Shown here piece by piece: positions 49,178 through 59,867 of a stretch of DNA of 64,000 nt. The notes under the pieces are model-generated. The model saw only the letters and a program-made list of their open reading frames with translations. It had not been told where the DNA came from and ran no database searches. Position numbers and translations under genes: made by a program. How positions within the stretch are numbered: position 1 is the first letter of the stretch; the number at the start of each line of letters is the position of its first letter. This DNA comes from Gordonia spumicola. GTDB lineage: Bacteria; Actinomycetota; Actinomycetes; Mycobacteriales; Mycobacteriaceae. Where the stretch lies: NCBI RefSeq assembly GCF_009932475.1, contig NZ_BJOV01000003.1:682001-746000 (forward strand), written 5' to 3'.

Positions 49178-49941
49178 CGCAGTACCTTGTCGGTGATCGC
49201 GATCGTCCACCACACGCCCGCGACGGCCAGCCCGGTGCCGACGACGAGCAGGATCCCTCCGACACCCGGCCCGACCAGGACCGCGAGCGGTCGCGCCCCC
49301 ATCGCCTGCCCCAGGCCGATCCCCAGCACCGGGAGCAGCGCCAGGACGGTCGCCGTGGCGCGCGGTCCGGCCAGTCCGGCCGTGGTGCGGGAGCGATGTT
49401 CGGCACGAGCGGTCAGGTCGGCCCGCAGCGACTGCATCAGGTCGATCATCGGCAACCCCCGCCCGGACGACGCCGCCCACGCCGACGCCAACCGGTCGAG
49501 CCCCGCGGCCCCGTCCACCGGATCGCCTCCCAGCTCGGCCCGAGCGGCCATCCGTGCGAGTTCGTCCGCGACGGCCGACGGCCCGTCGCGCGCGAGTTCG
49601 TCCGCCGCGCTCCGACAGGCGTGGACGATCGGTGCGCCGACCGACATCTCGGCGATCATCACCGACAGCGCCCGACGCACCAGCGCGTCGCGGCGGTCGG
49701 CCGCCGATCGTCTGGCGGCCCGGCGTCGCACGCCGATCACCGTGGCCGCCACCAGCCCCGCGGCGAGCGCGGGCGCCGGACCGGCCACCGACAGGGCGAC
49801 GACGGGCACTGCCGCGATCATCCACGCCGGATCCACATCGTAGGGTCTCCGGACGGTCGCGGGCAGCCGCCGGAACACCGCGGGCCTCGGCCACAGCAGC
49901 ACCGCGGCTCCGACCGCCGCCAGCAGCGGCGCGACGCTCAC
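49174..49941 (-). CDS. tadB: TadB-like pilus assembly membrane protein (Rv3658c-like)
   Basis: The 255-residue protein has N-terminal helices (VAPLLAAVGAAVLLW, WMIAAVPVVALSVAGPAPALAAGLVAATVIG), a T2SSF domain (ALSVMIAEMSVGAPIVHACRSAADEL) and C-terminal helices. With TadC it forms the platform on which TadA acts. GTG 49941 overlaps the tadA stop by 4 bp. Confidence 0.88.
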   Translation of the reverse strand: MSVAPLLAAVGAAVLLWPRPAVFRRLPATVRRPYDVDPAWMIAAVPVVALSVAGPAPALAAGLVAATVIGVRRRAARRSAADRRDALVRRALSVMIAEMSVGAPIVHACRSAADELARDGPSAVADELARMAARAELGGDPVDGAAGLDRLASAWAASSGRGLPMIDLMQSLRADLTARAEHRSRTTAGLAGPRATATVLALLPVLGIGLGQAMGARPLAVLVGPGVGGILLVVGTGLAVAGVWWTIAITDKVLR

Positions 49942-51113
49942 GACGCACCCCGCTCCGCGAGCATCGCGTCGAGTCGGGCACGCGCCGATGTGAAACCGGC
50001 CCGACGCGACCACACGGTCACCACCTCCACGAGGCCGTTCCCGCCACGATCGAGGACGCCGATCTCGGCGAGCCCACGCCGACCGGTCGGGTCCCGTCCG
50101 AGGCCGAGGACCAGCTGCACCGCCGCGGACAACTGCGAGTGCAGGGCCGCGCGGTCCATGCCGCCGAGCGCGGCGAGGGCTTCCATGCGCGCGGGCACCT
50201 CCGACGTCGAATTGGCGTGCAGCGTCCCGGCGCAGCCGTCGTGGCCGGTGTTCAGCGCGACGAGAAGGTCGATCACCTCGGCGCCGCGGACCTCGCCGAC
50301 GACGATCCTGTCGGGCCGCATCCGCAACGCTTGACGGACCAGAGTCCGCACCGGGACCTCGCCGACTCCTTCGACATTCGCGGTCCGCGCGACGAGTCGC
50401 ACCACGTGCGGATGCCGCGGTGCGAGCTCCGACGCGTCCTCGACCGTGACGATCCGCTCACGGGGCCCGCATTCGCCGAGCAGCGCGTTGAGCAGCGTCG
50501 TCTTACCCGTTCCGGTGCCTCCGACGATGACAAACGCGAGCCTCGAGGCGACGACCGCCCGCAGCACCCCGGCGACTCCGACGGGGATCGCGTCGGCGGC
50601 GACCAGCGCGTCGAACGTCTGCGTCGCGCTCCGAAGCACACGCAGGGAGATGCACGTCCCGTCGACCGCGAGGGGCGGGATCACCGCGTGCAGCCTCACC
50701 TGGACGCCGCGCCGACCGACCCCGGACAGCTGCCCGTCCACCCACGGCTGCGCGTCGTCGAGCCGACGACCCGCGCCGAGCGCCAGACGGCCCGCGAGAC
50801 GACGGACCGAGGCCTCGTCGTCGAACGACACGTCCGTCAAGACCAGGCCGTCGCCTCGGTCGGCCCACACCTGCGACGACCCCACCACCAGCACATCCGT
50901 GATCTCGGGCTCGGCGAGGAGCCCTTCCAGCCGTCCCGCTCCGACCATCTCGGTCTGCAGGTATCGCAGCGCGTCGAGCAGGTCGGTGTCACCGAGCAGT
51001 CCGCCCGACTCCGCCCGGATCGCGTCGGCGATCACCGCCGGATCGGGATCGGCGGTCTGGGCGGCGAGCCGCTCGCGGACCCGCTCCAGCAGGTCCGCGC
51101 CGACACCCGTCAC
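49938..51113 (-). CDS. tadA: TadA-like secretion ATPase (Rv3659c-like)
   Basis: This GspE/VirB11-type hexameric ATPase of 391 residues powers Flp pilus assembly. Walker A is IVGGTGTGKTTLLN, the Asp box is IVTVEDASEL, Walker B RIVVGEVRGAEV, and the His box TGHDGCAGTLHAN. An N-terminal domain of about 100 residues precedes it. GTG 51113 was chosen for the GTGA overlap with ssd and because the family start MTGVGADLLERVRERLA fits. It is intact although the pilin gene is interrupted. Confidence 0.92.
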   Translation of the reverse strand: MTGVGADLLERVRERLAAQTADPDPAVIADAIRAESGGLLGDTDLLDALRYLQTEMVGAGRLEGLLAEPEITDVLVVGSSQVWADRGDGLVLTDVSFDDEASVRRLAGRLALGAGRRLDDAQPWVDGQLSGVGRRGVQVRLHAVIPPLAVDGTCISLRVLRSATQTFDALVAADAIPVGVAGVLRAVVASRLAFVIVGGTGTGKTTLLNALLGECGPRERIVTVEDASELAPRHPHVVRLVARTANVEGVGEVPVRTLVRQALRMRPDRIVVGEVRGAEVIDLLVALNTGHDGCAGTLHANSTSEVPARMEALAALGGMDRAALHSQLSAAVQLVLGLGRDPTGRRGLAEIGVLDRGGNGLVEVVTVWSRRAGFTSARARLDAMLAERGAS

Positions 51114-52159
51114 CTCGCACCGCCGCGCAGCCTGGAGCACACGTCTCGCGCGGCGGACGTCAACGGGCCACGTCGACGAAGCCGCAGACCGGACGCCTCG
51201 CATCGTTTCGCCAGCGCCCGCTCCGGCCGGTATCCGCCGAGCAGCGGCACGCCGACGGCGTCGGCGACGTCACGGGCCCGCAGCCCTCCCGGCGACGGGC
51301 CGCGCACCACCAGGACCGAGTCGCGGTCACCGATCATCCTCGCCGCGGTCCGCCTGGCCGACGCCACCGCGTGGACCGACGCCGTCGTCACCAGGACGAC
51401 GAAGTCAGCGGTGTCGATGAGACCCGACGCCGACGGCCCCGGTTCGCGTCCCACGTCTGCGACGACGACGTCGCCCGATGTGCGTCCGGCGTCGACGACG
51501 GCCAGCACGGTGTCGGGTCGCAGCGGCGTCACGTCGTCGCGCGCCGGGCCGATGATGCTCACTCGACCCGTCCGCGGCAGCGCGGCCCGCAGTGCCGGAC
51601 CGCTGATCACTCCGGTCTCGCCGGTCACCTCCGGCCACCGCAGGCCCGCCTCGTCCTCGACCCCGAGCAACAGGTCGACTCCCGAACCGGACTGATCGGC
51701 GTCGATGAGCAGCACGTCGTCGGACGCCGACGCGGTCAGCGCGACCGCCGCGGCCAGGGTGGACGCGCCCGCGCCTCCGTGTCCGCCGACGATCGCCACC
51801 GCACCGGCCGGTCGTCGAGCGGGTCGCCGGAACTCGGACAGCGCCCCGACGAGAGCAGACTCCTCCGCGGGCAGGATGAAGCCGCCCTGCGCCCCGAGGC
51901 TCATACCCGCCTGCCAGCCGCGTCGGTCGTCGCCCGCACCGACGACGACCAGTCCCGGGCGCCGGGGCGGTCGCACCCCGGCGAGCAGTTCCAGGGCGGG
52001 TCCGTCGACGGCCACCGCGGTCGCCCGCAGCCAGTCGTGACGGCACGACGACGGATCGCCCACGACGAGCGTGTAGCCCGTCGCCGCCGCGCACCGCGCG
52101 AGATCGGCGTGCAGATCGGAATCGGTCAGAACCAGCAACACATCCCCCATGACCGACAT
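51110..52159 (-). CDS. ssd: Septum-site-determining/TadZ-like ATPase (Rv3660c-like)
   Basis: This MinD/CpaE-like protein has a receiver-like N-terminal domain (about 1-115) and a deviant Walker A motif (AIVGGHGGAGASTLA) followed by VLLIDADQSGSGVDLLLG. In the Tad system TadZ/CpaE places the secretion machine; in M. tuberculosis Ssd affects septum formation. Length 349 is normal. The start is ATG 52159, with ATG 52150 also possible. It is the first gene of the tad operon. Confidence 0.9.
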   Translation of the reverse strand: MSVMGDVLLVLTDSDLHADLARCAAATGYTLVVGDPSSCRHDWLRATAVAVDGPALELLAGVRPPRRPGLVVVGAGDDRRGWQAGMSLGAQGGFILPAEESALVGALSEFRRPARRPAGAVAIVGGHGGAGASTLAAAVALTASASDDVLLIDADQSGSGVDLLLGVEDEAGLRWPEVTGETGVISGPALRAALPRTGRVSIIGPARDDVTPLRPDTVLAVVDAGRTSGDVVVADVGREPGPSASGLIDTADFVVLVTTASVHAVASARRTAARMIGDRDSVLVVRGPSPGGLRARDVADAVGVPLLGGYRPERALAKRCEASGLRLRRRGPLTSAARDVCSRLRGGAR

Positions 52160-52214
52160 AGTGGACCCGATTCACCGAAAGGGAAAGCGCGTTGTCCACA
52201 GGGCCTGTGGACTA

Positions 52215-53810
52215 TCAGCCCTTGCGCACGAGGTGCTTCTGAATCTTCCCGGTCGCGGTCTTCGGCAACGCCTCGACCACGTCGATCGCCTTCGGCGCCT
52301 TGAATCCGGCGAGTCGTTCGCGCGCCCACTCACCGAGCTCGTCCGCATCGAGGGACGCACCGGGAGCTGCGACGACGACGGCGGTCACCGCCTCGCCCCA
52401 GTGTTCGTGCGGACGTCCGACGACGGCCGCCTCCGCCACCGCGGGATGCCCGAGCAACACCCGCTCCACCTCGACGGAGCTGACGTTCTCGCCGCCGGAC
52501 TTGATGATGTCCTTCGAGCGGTCGGTGAACCAGACGACGGCCTCGTCGTCGAGGTGCCCGATGTCGCCGCCGTGGAACCAGCCGTGCGCGAAAGCCTCCG
52601 TGTTGGCGGACGCGTTGTTCCAGTAGCCCTCCATCAGCTGGGGGCTGCGGTAGACGATCTCACCGGTCTCGTCGGCCGGGAGCAGCGCGCCGTCGCCGTC
52701 CATGATCGCGATGTCGGTCTACACTGTCGCCGGACCCCACGACTCGTCCTTGACGCCCTGGTGACCGTTCCACTGCAGCTCCGACGCGGGCGTCGTCTCC
52801 GTCTGCCCGGACCCCAGGATGATCGCCGCGCCGGGGAACCGGGCACGCACCCCGGCCAACACCTCCCTCGCCATCGGCGCCATCGCGTACAGCCCGGTGA
52901 TCAACGACGACGTGTTCTCGGCGGTCAACGCCGGCTGTGCCACGAGTGCCGCCCACATCATCGGCAGCAGCGTCACATGCGTGACGCGGTGATCGACGAA
53001 CGTCTGGGCCAGCGCGGCAGGGTCGAATCCGCGGAGCAGGACCGCGGTGCCGCCGACGAGCAGCGTCGGCAGCATCAACGCGTCGAGCGCGGTGACGTGG
53101 AACAGCGGCAGCACGATCGGCTGGACCGGATGGACGACGTCGGGTCGCAATCCGAGGCCGAGTGCCGACGACAATGCGCTGATGTGCACGGCGACGTGGC
53201 TGGTCAGCACGCCCTTGGGCCGCGAGGTGGTGCCCGAGGTGTACAGGCAGTGCACGATGTCGCGGTCGTCGACGATCGTCTCGACCGGAGAGTCGTCGCC
53301 GGAGGACGCATCGTCCCAGGCGATGGTCGGGACGCCGGCGATGTCGGTCGGCGCGTCGCCGAGCATGATCACCTCGGTCACCGCAGCGGACCCGTCGGCG
53401 AATGCACCGGCCAGCACCGGCGTGAACGCCGACTCGCTGATGATCGCGCGGACGCCGCTGTCGGCGAGCTGGTAGGCGACGTCGGACGACGAGATCGCCA
53501 GGTTGAGCGGCATCGCGGTGACGCCGATCTTGGCGAGCGCGAACAGCGCCACCGGGAACTGCCAGCGGTTCTGCAGTTGCAGGGCGACGGCGTCTCCTCG
53601 TGTGAGACCCCGTTCCAGGAGTCCACGTGCGAGTGCGTTCGCGCGGCGTTCGAGTTCACGGAACGTGACGGTCACGTCGCCGTCGACGATCGCGGGACGG
53701 TCGCCGAACTGCCGCGCGGCACGAGTCGGCAGGTCGCCGATGCACACGCGGTGCGTCAGGTTGACGGTGAGGTCGTCGACGCCGGACAGATCCGGCCGCA
53801 TGCCGACCAT
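52215..53810 (-). pseudogene. Acyl-CoA ligase (FadD-type) broken by an in-frame amber codon
   Basis: Both parts are one frame: an AMP-binding N-terminal domain (CLYTSGTTSRPKGVLTSH, then ILGSGQTETTPASE) reaches TAG at 52719-52721, and the same frame continues with TDIAIMDGDGALLPADETGE, the adenylation GDIGHLD-type hinge region (WFHGGDIGHLDDEAVVWFTDR), DIIKSGGENVSS and the C-terminal LPKTATGKIQKH lysine motif. One base change (CAG or GAG to TAG) explains the break, and the rest is intact at 531 codons. The ATG at 53810 lies 1 bp from the lipase stop, so it was translated with the lipase. It may have activated the fatty acids released by that lipase. Confidence 0.85.
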
Positions 53811-53811
53811 G

Positions 53812-54759
53812 TCAGGACTGCCCGGTGAAGGGCGGGACCACCTCGCACGGGACCTTCACCGGATGCTCCGGATCGAGGGCGTTGAGCGCGAAGTACGCGG
53901 CCCGGCGGGAACCGGCGATGGCGAGGTGATCGCTGTAGTCCTTGGCGCAGGTGTCCTGGACGACGATGTTCTTCACGCTTTCGCCCGGCCGCGGCTTCAC
54001 ATAGCCTGCGGTGTACGGAACGACGAGCTCGTCGTACCTGGTCATGATGTTCGTGTAGTCGATCCCCTTGACGTACGGGCTGCCGCCCTTCCAGATCTTC
54101 TTGTTGAACGGCGATCCGGGCAGCATCGCACCGCAGCCGATGCACATGGGCATCGGTGTGGCCCCGATCGCCTCGCCGAGCTGGTTCATCACCGGGTTCA
54201 GCGAGCCGGTGCCACGCCACAGCGGGGCGAGCGAGATGTACTTGGTGACCTTCGACGCGCCGCCGTAGTACTTCAGGTAGTACGTGGGCATGTAGGTGCC
54301 CTGCGAATGGCCGATGAGGTCGACGGTCTTCGCGCCGGTCGCCGCGAGGACCCGGTTGACGAACTTCGCGAGCTGCGCGGCGCTGACCTGCTGGTAGTCC
54401 ATGCCGCCGACCGCGGTGAACGGCCACGGCCAGCCCTTGAGCGCGCCGTAGGTGAGCGCGAAGACGCAGTAGCCGCGATTCTTGAGGAGCGGCACGTACG
54501 CGCCCCAGTTGGTGGTCTTGGCGCCGCCCGTGCCGTGGACGAGGACCACCGGCCGCGGATGCTCGGCCGTCGGCTTGCAGGAGAAGTCGTTGGAGCCGGG
54601 CAGTGACGAACCGGGATGCTGCAGTTCGTGCGGGATGCCGCCGAAGAAGTTGAAGTTCTCCGGCAGCTTCTCCGCCCGTGCCGAACCGGGTGCGACCACT
54701 GCCGTGACGCAGAGCAGCGCGGCGCACACTGCGACCGCAAGACGTCCGATGGACTTCAT
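53812..54759 (-). CDS. Secreted triacylglycerol lipase, second paralogue
   Basis: The 315-residue protein has a signal peptide (MKSIGRLAVAVCAALLCVTAVV..., cleavage after ARA). VVLVHGTGG, the nucleophile elbow GHSQGTY, the RYDELVVPYTAGY segment and a DHLAI His are in the same order as in the lipase at 4651-5649. The ATG at 54759 has GGGAGAGG upstream; an in-frame ATG nine codons earlier is less likely. It is the first gene of a unit with the broken acyl-CoA ligase. Confidence 0.87.
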   Translation of the reverse strand: MKSIGRLAVAVCAALLCVTAVVAPGSARAEKLPENFNFFGGIPHELQHPGSSLPGSNDFSCKPTAEHPRPVVLVHGTGGAKTTNWGAYVPLLKNRGYCVFALTYGALKGWPWPFTAVGGMDYQQVSAAQLAKFVNRVLAATGAKTVDLIGHSQGTYMPTYYLKYYGGASKVTKYISLAPLWRGTGSLNPVMNQLGEAIGATPMPMCIGCGAMLPGSPFNKKIWKGGSPYVKGIDYTNIMTRYDELVVPYTAGYVKPRPGESVKNIVVQDTCAKDYSDHLAIAGSRRAAYFALNALDPEHPVKVPCEVVPPFTGQS

Positions 54760-54882
54760 GGTGACGACCTCTCCCCCGGCCGCCACGGCGACCTAGCGTT
54801 TGCTTGGTTAGAGCGAAAATACACGCCCGACGGGGAGGAACGGAAGAGGGAGGCGGCAGGTGACCGGCCGGAGAAAGACGAC

Positions 54883-54947
54883 GACCCCGACCAGGGGGGA
54901 GGAGGTCGGGGTCATCAGCGTTTCAGCCCCGGGGGGTCGGGCTGAAA
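54883..54947. terminator. Two adjacent hairpins in the lipase-HAD intergenic region
   Basis: GACCCCGACC/GGTCGGGGTC (54883-54892, 54904-54913) and TTTCAGCCC/GGGCTGAAA (54921-54929, 54939-54947) lie in the 294-bp gap between the divergent lipase and HAD genes. As neither gene ends here, they may instead mark a leader or a lost transcript. Confidence 0.5.
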
Positions 54948-55053
54948 GCTACCGGCAGTGCCGGACACTCAAGAATTTACACGCGCCCGCGCGAAGATTG
55001 CAACTCCAACTATCTCCCGATTCGTGTTTCCTACGTCACACTCGATCGTTCAC

Positions 55054-55890
55054 ATGACGTACGATTCGACCGTGATCACGGCACAGCCGACCCGGATAGC
55101 CGCCTTCTTCGACCTCGACAAGACGGTGATCGCGCGATCGAGCGCGCTCGCCTTCACCAGGCCGTTCTACGACGGAGGCCTCCTCACCCGGCGAGCGATG
55201 CTCCGCTCGGCGGTCGCACAGCTCCAGTTCCTGCTCGCGAACGCGGACGAGGACCACGTCGACAAGCTCCGCAAGCACGTCACCGACATGTGCACGGGCT
55301 GGGACGCGGACCTCGTCAAGTCGATCGTCTCCGAGACCCTCGACGAGGTGGTCCGTCCCGTCGTCTTCCCCGAGGCCCTCGAACTGATTCGCCAACACAA
55401 GGACGCGGGCCACGACGTGGTCCTCGTGTCCGCGTCCGGCATCGAGATGGTCGAGCCGATCGGCGACCTCCTCGGCGTCGACATCGTCCGCGCCAGTCGG
55501 ATGCGGATCGTCGACGGCCGCTACTCCGGCGACCTGGACTTCTACTGCTACGGCGACGAGAAGGCAACCGTCGTCCACGAGCTGGCGGACGAGTACGGAT
55601 ACGACCTGTCCCGGTCGTACGCGTACTCGGACTCGATCACCGACCTGCCGATGCTCGAGGCAGTCGGACACCCGGCCGTCGTCAACCCCGACAAGCCCCT
55701 GCGTCACCACGCCGAGGCGAATCTGTGGGAGATCCTCGACTTCGACATCCCCACGACCGCCGCGCATCGCCCGAGCCCGACGACCGTCGGGATCGGAACG
55801 GCACTGTGCGCCACCGGGATCGGAGCGATCGCCGCCGCCGTCCTCTACCAGCGGCATCACGCCCGTCAGTCACCCGAACGAGCGGCCTGA
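55054..55890 (+). CDS. HAD-IB family phosphatase (Rv3661-like)
   Basis: This SerB-like HAD hydrolase of 278 residues has motif I AAFFDLDKTVI (Asp nucleophile), motif II VVLVSAS, motif III with the Lys in GDEKATVVHE, and motif IV YSDSITDLPML. A C-terminal hydrophobic helix (VGIGTALCATGIGAIAAAVLY) anchors it to the membrane. The ATG at 55054 is used; GTG 55072 is an alternative. Neighbourhood and the RPFYDGGLLTRRAMLRS segment match Rv3661. The substrate is unknown. Confidence 0.9.
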   Translation: MTYDSTVITAQPTRIAAFFDLDKTVIARSSALAFTRPFYDGGLLTRRAMLRSAVAQLQFLLANADEDHVDKLRKHVTDMCTGWDADLVKSIVSETLDEVVRPVVFPEALELIRQHKDAGHDVVLVSASGIEMVEPIGDLLGVDIVRASRMRIVDGRYSGDLDFYCYGDEKATVVHELADEYGYDLSRSYAYSDSITDLPMLEAVGHPAVVNPDKPLRHHAEANLWEILDFDIPTTAAHRPSPTTVGIGTALCATGIGAIAAAVLYQRHHARQSPERAA

Positions 55891-55908
55891 GAAATTTTCG
55901 CCAAACGC

Positions 55909-55937
55909 TTGCAGTGATCGAGGTCACAGCGTAGAAA
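55909..55937 (+). promoter_or_regulatory. Promoter of the Ms1-like RNA
   Basis: TTGCAG (55909-55914) and TAGAAA (55932-55937) are spaced by exactly 17 bp, a near-consensus housekeeping promoter. It starts 18 bp after the HAD gene stop and predicts transcription from about 55944. Confidence 0.7.
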
Positions 55938-55940
55938 TGG

Positions 55941-56255
55941 GTTACGGAATCGCAGACGGCAAAGCTCAGGTCGGCAGAGAAGACCTGATCCCCCGGAAGC
56001 GGCTCCCAGCACGGACGGCAAGCACCCACGCGGAGCGCGCCGCATTGGCACAAGCGTTGTGCGCCTGCGACACCGTCGCATCATTCGTGGACCTCCCCGC
56101 CGAGAAGTACTCAGCATGGGAAACACGTCGAGATGCCGCGGTCAACCGCCGAGGCGATCCCACAACCCACCCAGCACGCTTGGTAACTCGCGTCCGTGCT
56201 TGCGGGCGACACCCCTACATCCGGATCTCGACCGGTAGGGATGTCGCCCGCATTT
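55941..56255 (+). ncRNA. Ms1/MTS2823-like RNA polymerase-binding RNA
   Basis: The region of about 310 nt between the Rv3661-like and Rv3662c-like genes is where mycobacteria encode Ms1 (MTS2823), an abundant RNA that binds core RNA polymerase. Here it has a strong promoter, no credible protein, and a strong terminator hairpin (56202-56218 with 56235-56251, one mismatch) followed by ATTTGTG. Size and position fit; the secondary structure was not compared with the family model. Confidence 0.7.
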
Positions 56256-56264
56256 GTGTGCGGA

Positions 56265-56297
56265 CCTTTCGACTCGCAGGCTCACTCAAGGAGCGGG
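56265..56297 (-). repeat. Dispersed 33-bp intergenic repeat, copy 2
   Basis: This is the reverse complement of the copy at 8173-8205 with two differences. It lies between the Ms1-like terminator and the 3' end of the Fic-like gene. Confidence 0.7.
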
Positions 56298-56321
56298 AAG
56301 GGCACTCGCTCTCGCAAGGCC

Positions 56322-57074
56322 TCAGCCCGCGGCGGCGTCGGCGATCGACTTCGCCTCGGCCGCACCCGCCTCCATCGCTTCGCAGCACAAGACGATCCAG
56401 GCGCCGATCGCACCGGCGTCACCCGTGCCGAACAGGGCGGCGAGTTCGCGATAGTCGCCGATGCGGCGCAACCACGTCACCTCTGGCACCCCGAGCAGAT
56501 GCGGGTCGAGGCCCGTCGCCGCCGACACCAGACGCGACGCACCGCGGGCGACCACGCCGTTGCCCTCGGTGAAGGGCGCCAACGACAGCAGCTCGCCGTG
56601 GACGACGGCCGCCAGGACGGGCGCGGGAACCGTCGACCCGCCGGTGATCAGCTGTCCGAGCAGGTCGAGGCGCTGCGCGATGTGCGGTTCGCTGCGGGGA
56701 CGACCCAACACCTCGGGGTCGTCGACGAGACCAGCCGCCGCCAGCGTGTGCAGCCGGGCCAACGCCTGTGCGGGAGCCCGGCGGAACACCGCGCCCAACT
56801 GGTCGATGCCGTCGGCGTCCAACGCCTGCGCCACCCGGATCGCTCCGTCGGTGATCGGGTCGTCGAACTGGGCGTCACGCTGCAGCTCGACGCTGCCGCC
56901 CTCGATGGCCGCGGACGACCGGCCGGCCCGCCACGACGCCTCACGCGACGTCTTGTCCCAGCCGCGGAGGTTGTATCGATGACGGTGAACGGCGCTCAAC
57001 GCGTCGCGCGCCGACTCCGCGGCGTCGCGGACGTCGGGCAACTCGAGCAACGGGGCCAGCGGGTCAGCACTCAC
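56322..57074 (-). CDS. Fic-fold protein with degenerate motif (Rv3662c-like)
   Basis: The 250-residue protein has the segment VVHGELLSLAPFTEGNGVVARGASR. This matches the Fic loop HPFxxGNGRxxR except that the catalytic His is replaced (APF) and the first Arg is Val, so AMP-transfer activity is doubtful. An upstream SSAAIEGG segment resembles the inhibitory (S/T)xxxE(G/N) helix of Fic proteins. It is conserved beside acs and the Ms1 RNA in relatives. The GTG start at 57074 is supported by MSADPLAPLLELPDV. Confidence 0.8.
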   Translation of the reverse strand: MSADPLAPLLELPDVRDAAESARDALSAVHRHRYNLRGWDKTSREASWRAGRSSAAIEGGSVELQRDAQFDDPITDGAIRVAQALDADGIDQLGAVFRRAPAQALARLHTLAAAGLVDDPEVLGRPRSEPHIAQRLDLLGQLITGGSTVPAPVLAAVVHGELLSLAPFTEGNGVVARGASRLVSAATGLDPHLLGVPEVTWLRRIGDYRELAALFGTGDAGAIGAWIVLCCEAMEAGAAEAKSIADAAAG

Positions 57075-57281
57075 CCCGGCAACGATAGTCGCGCGTCCGC
57101 CCGTCGCATCTCATCGACCGTTCGTCGCGGGGACCGGGCTGTGAGTCGATCCACAACGCGCGTGCAACGTCCGGTGACTACGCTCACAGATGAGCCGCAT
57201 CCGGGGCCCCACGACACCCGGTGCTTCCGCTTGATCCGGCGCCCGGAGCGCCGACAGTCGCGAACGAAAGGCAGCACGACG

Positions 57282-59225
<1,944 letters not shown>

Positions 59226-59335
59226 CCCGCCACCTGTGAGCGCCTCGCCGGACGGACTGTCGGGCGGGGCGCTCACGCGTGACGGGGCGGCATGGCAACA
59301 TGAAGTCCGATCAACGTCCAGCAAAGGGAGAATTC

Positions 59336-59857
59336 GTGAGCGGCAATCAGGACACCTGGCCTCAGCAGCCGACCGACGCCCCGCGCGTCCCGTCGATTCC
59401 GCTGTCCGACGCCAACCTCGGACCTGACGGCGAACCGACCATCGGCAATCTCGTCAAGGACGCGACGGCCAGCGCGTCGACGCTGTTCCGCGCCGAACTC
59501 GCACTCGCGAAGTCCGAGCTCGTCACCGAGGCCAAGAAGGCCGGGGCCGGCAGCGGCCTGATCGTCGGAGCGGCCGTCCTGCTTCTGTACGCGAGCCTGT
59601 TCTTCTTCGTGTTCCTCGGTTTCCTGCTCGACGTGTGGCTCCCGACGTGGGCGGCCTTCGGCATCGTCTTCCTGATCCTGATGGTCGTCTCGATCGCCGC
59701 GATCTTCGTCGGATACCTGCTGTTCAAGAAGCTGAAGGCGCCCGAGAAGACGATCGAGTCGCTCAACACGATCGCCGAGGTGATCCCCGGCCGTCCGGCG
59801 AGCGGCGGCGTCGCGCACCCGCAGATCCCGCCCGCGCGCGACCCCATGAGCCGCTGA
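59336..59857 (+). CDS. Actinobacterial phage-holin superfamily III membrane protein (Rv3669-like)
   Basis: The 173-residue protein has a disordered N-terminus, an amphipathic helix (LVKDATASASTLFRAELALAKSEL) and two membrane helices (LIVGAAVLLLYASLFFFVFLGFLL, AAFGIVFLILMVVSIAAIFVGYLLF), the DUF1469/holin-like arrangement. It is a chromosomal membrane protein rather than a phage product. GTG 59336 has AAAGGGAG at good spacing. The epoxide-hydrolase-like gene follows by 10 bp. Confidence 0.85.
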   Translation: MSGNQDTWPQQPTDAPRVPSIPLSDANLGPDGEPTIGNLVKDATASASTLFRAELALAKSELVTEAKKAGAGSGLIVGAAVLLLYASLFFFVFLGFLLDVWLPTWAAFGIVFLILMVVSIAAIFVGYLLFKKLKAPEKTIESLNTIAEVIPGRPASGGVAHPQIPPARDPMSR

Positions 59858-59867
59858 CCGATCCGGC

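Noticed and set aside
55937-56572. 211-codon plus-strand open frame over the Ms1-like region
   Set aside because: It crosses the terminator hairpin and continues antisense into the Fic-like gene; its sequence has no protein-like features.
59336-59857. Prophage holin
   Set aside because: The gene lies in a conserved chromosomal order between acs and ephE with no other phage genes; the family is an ordinary actinobacterial membrane protein.
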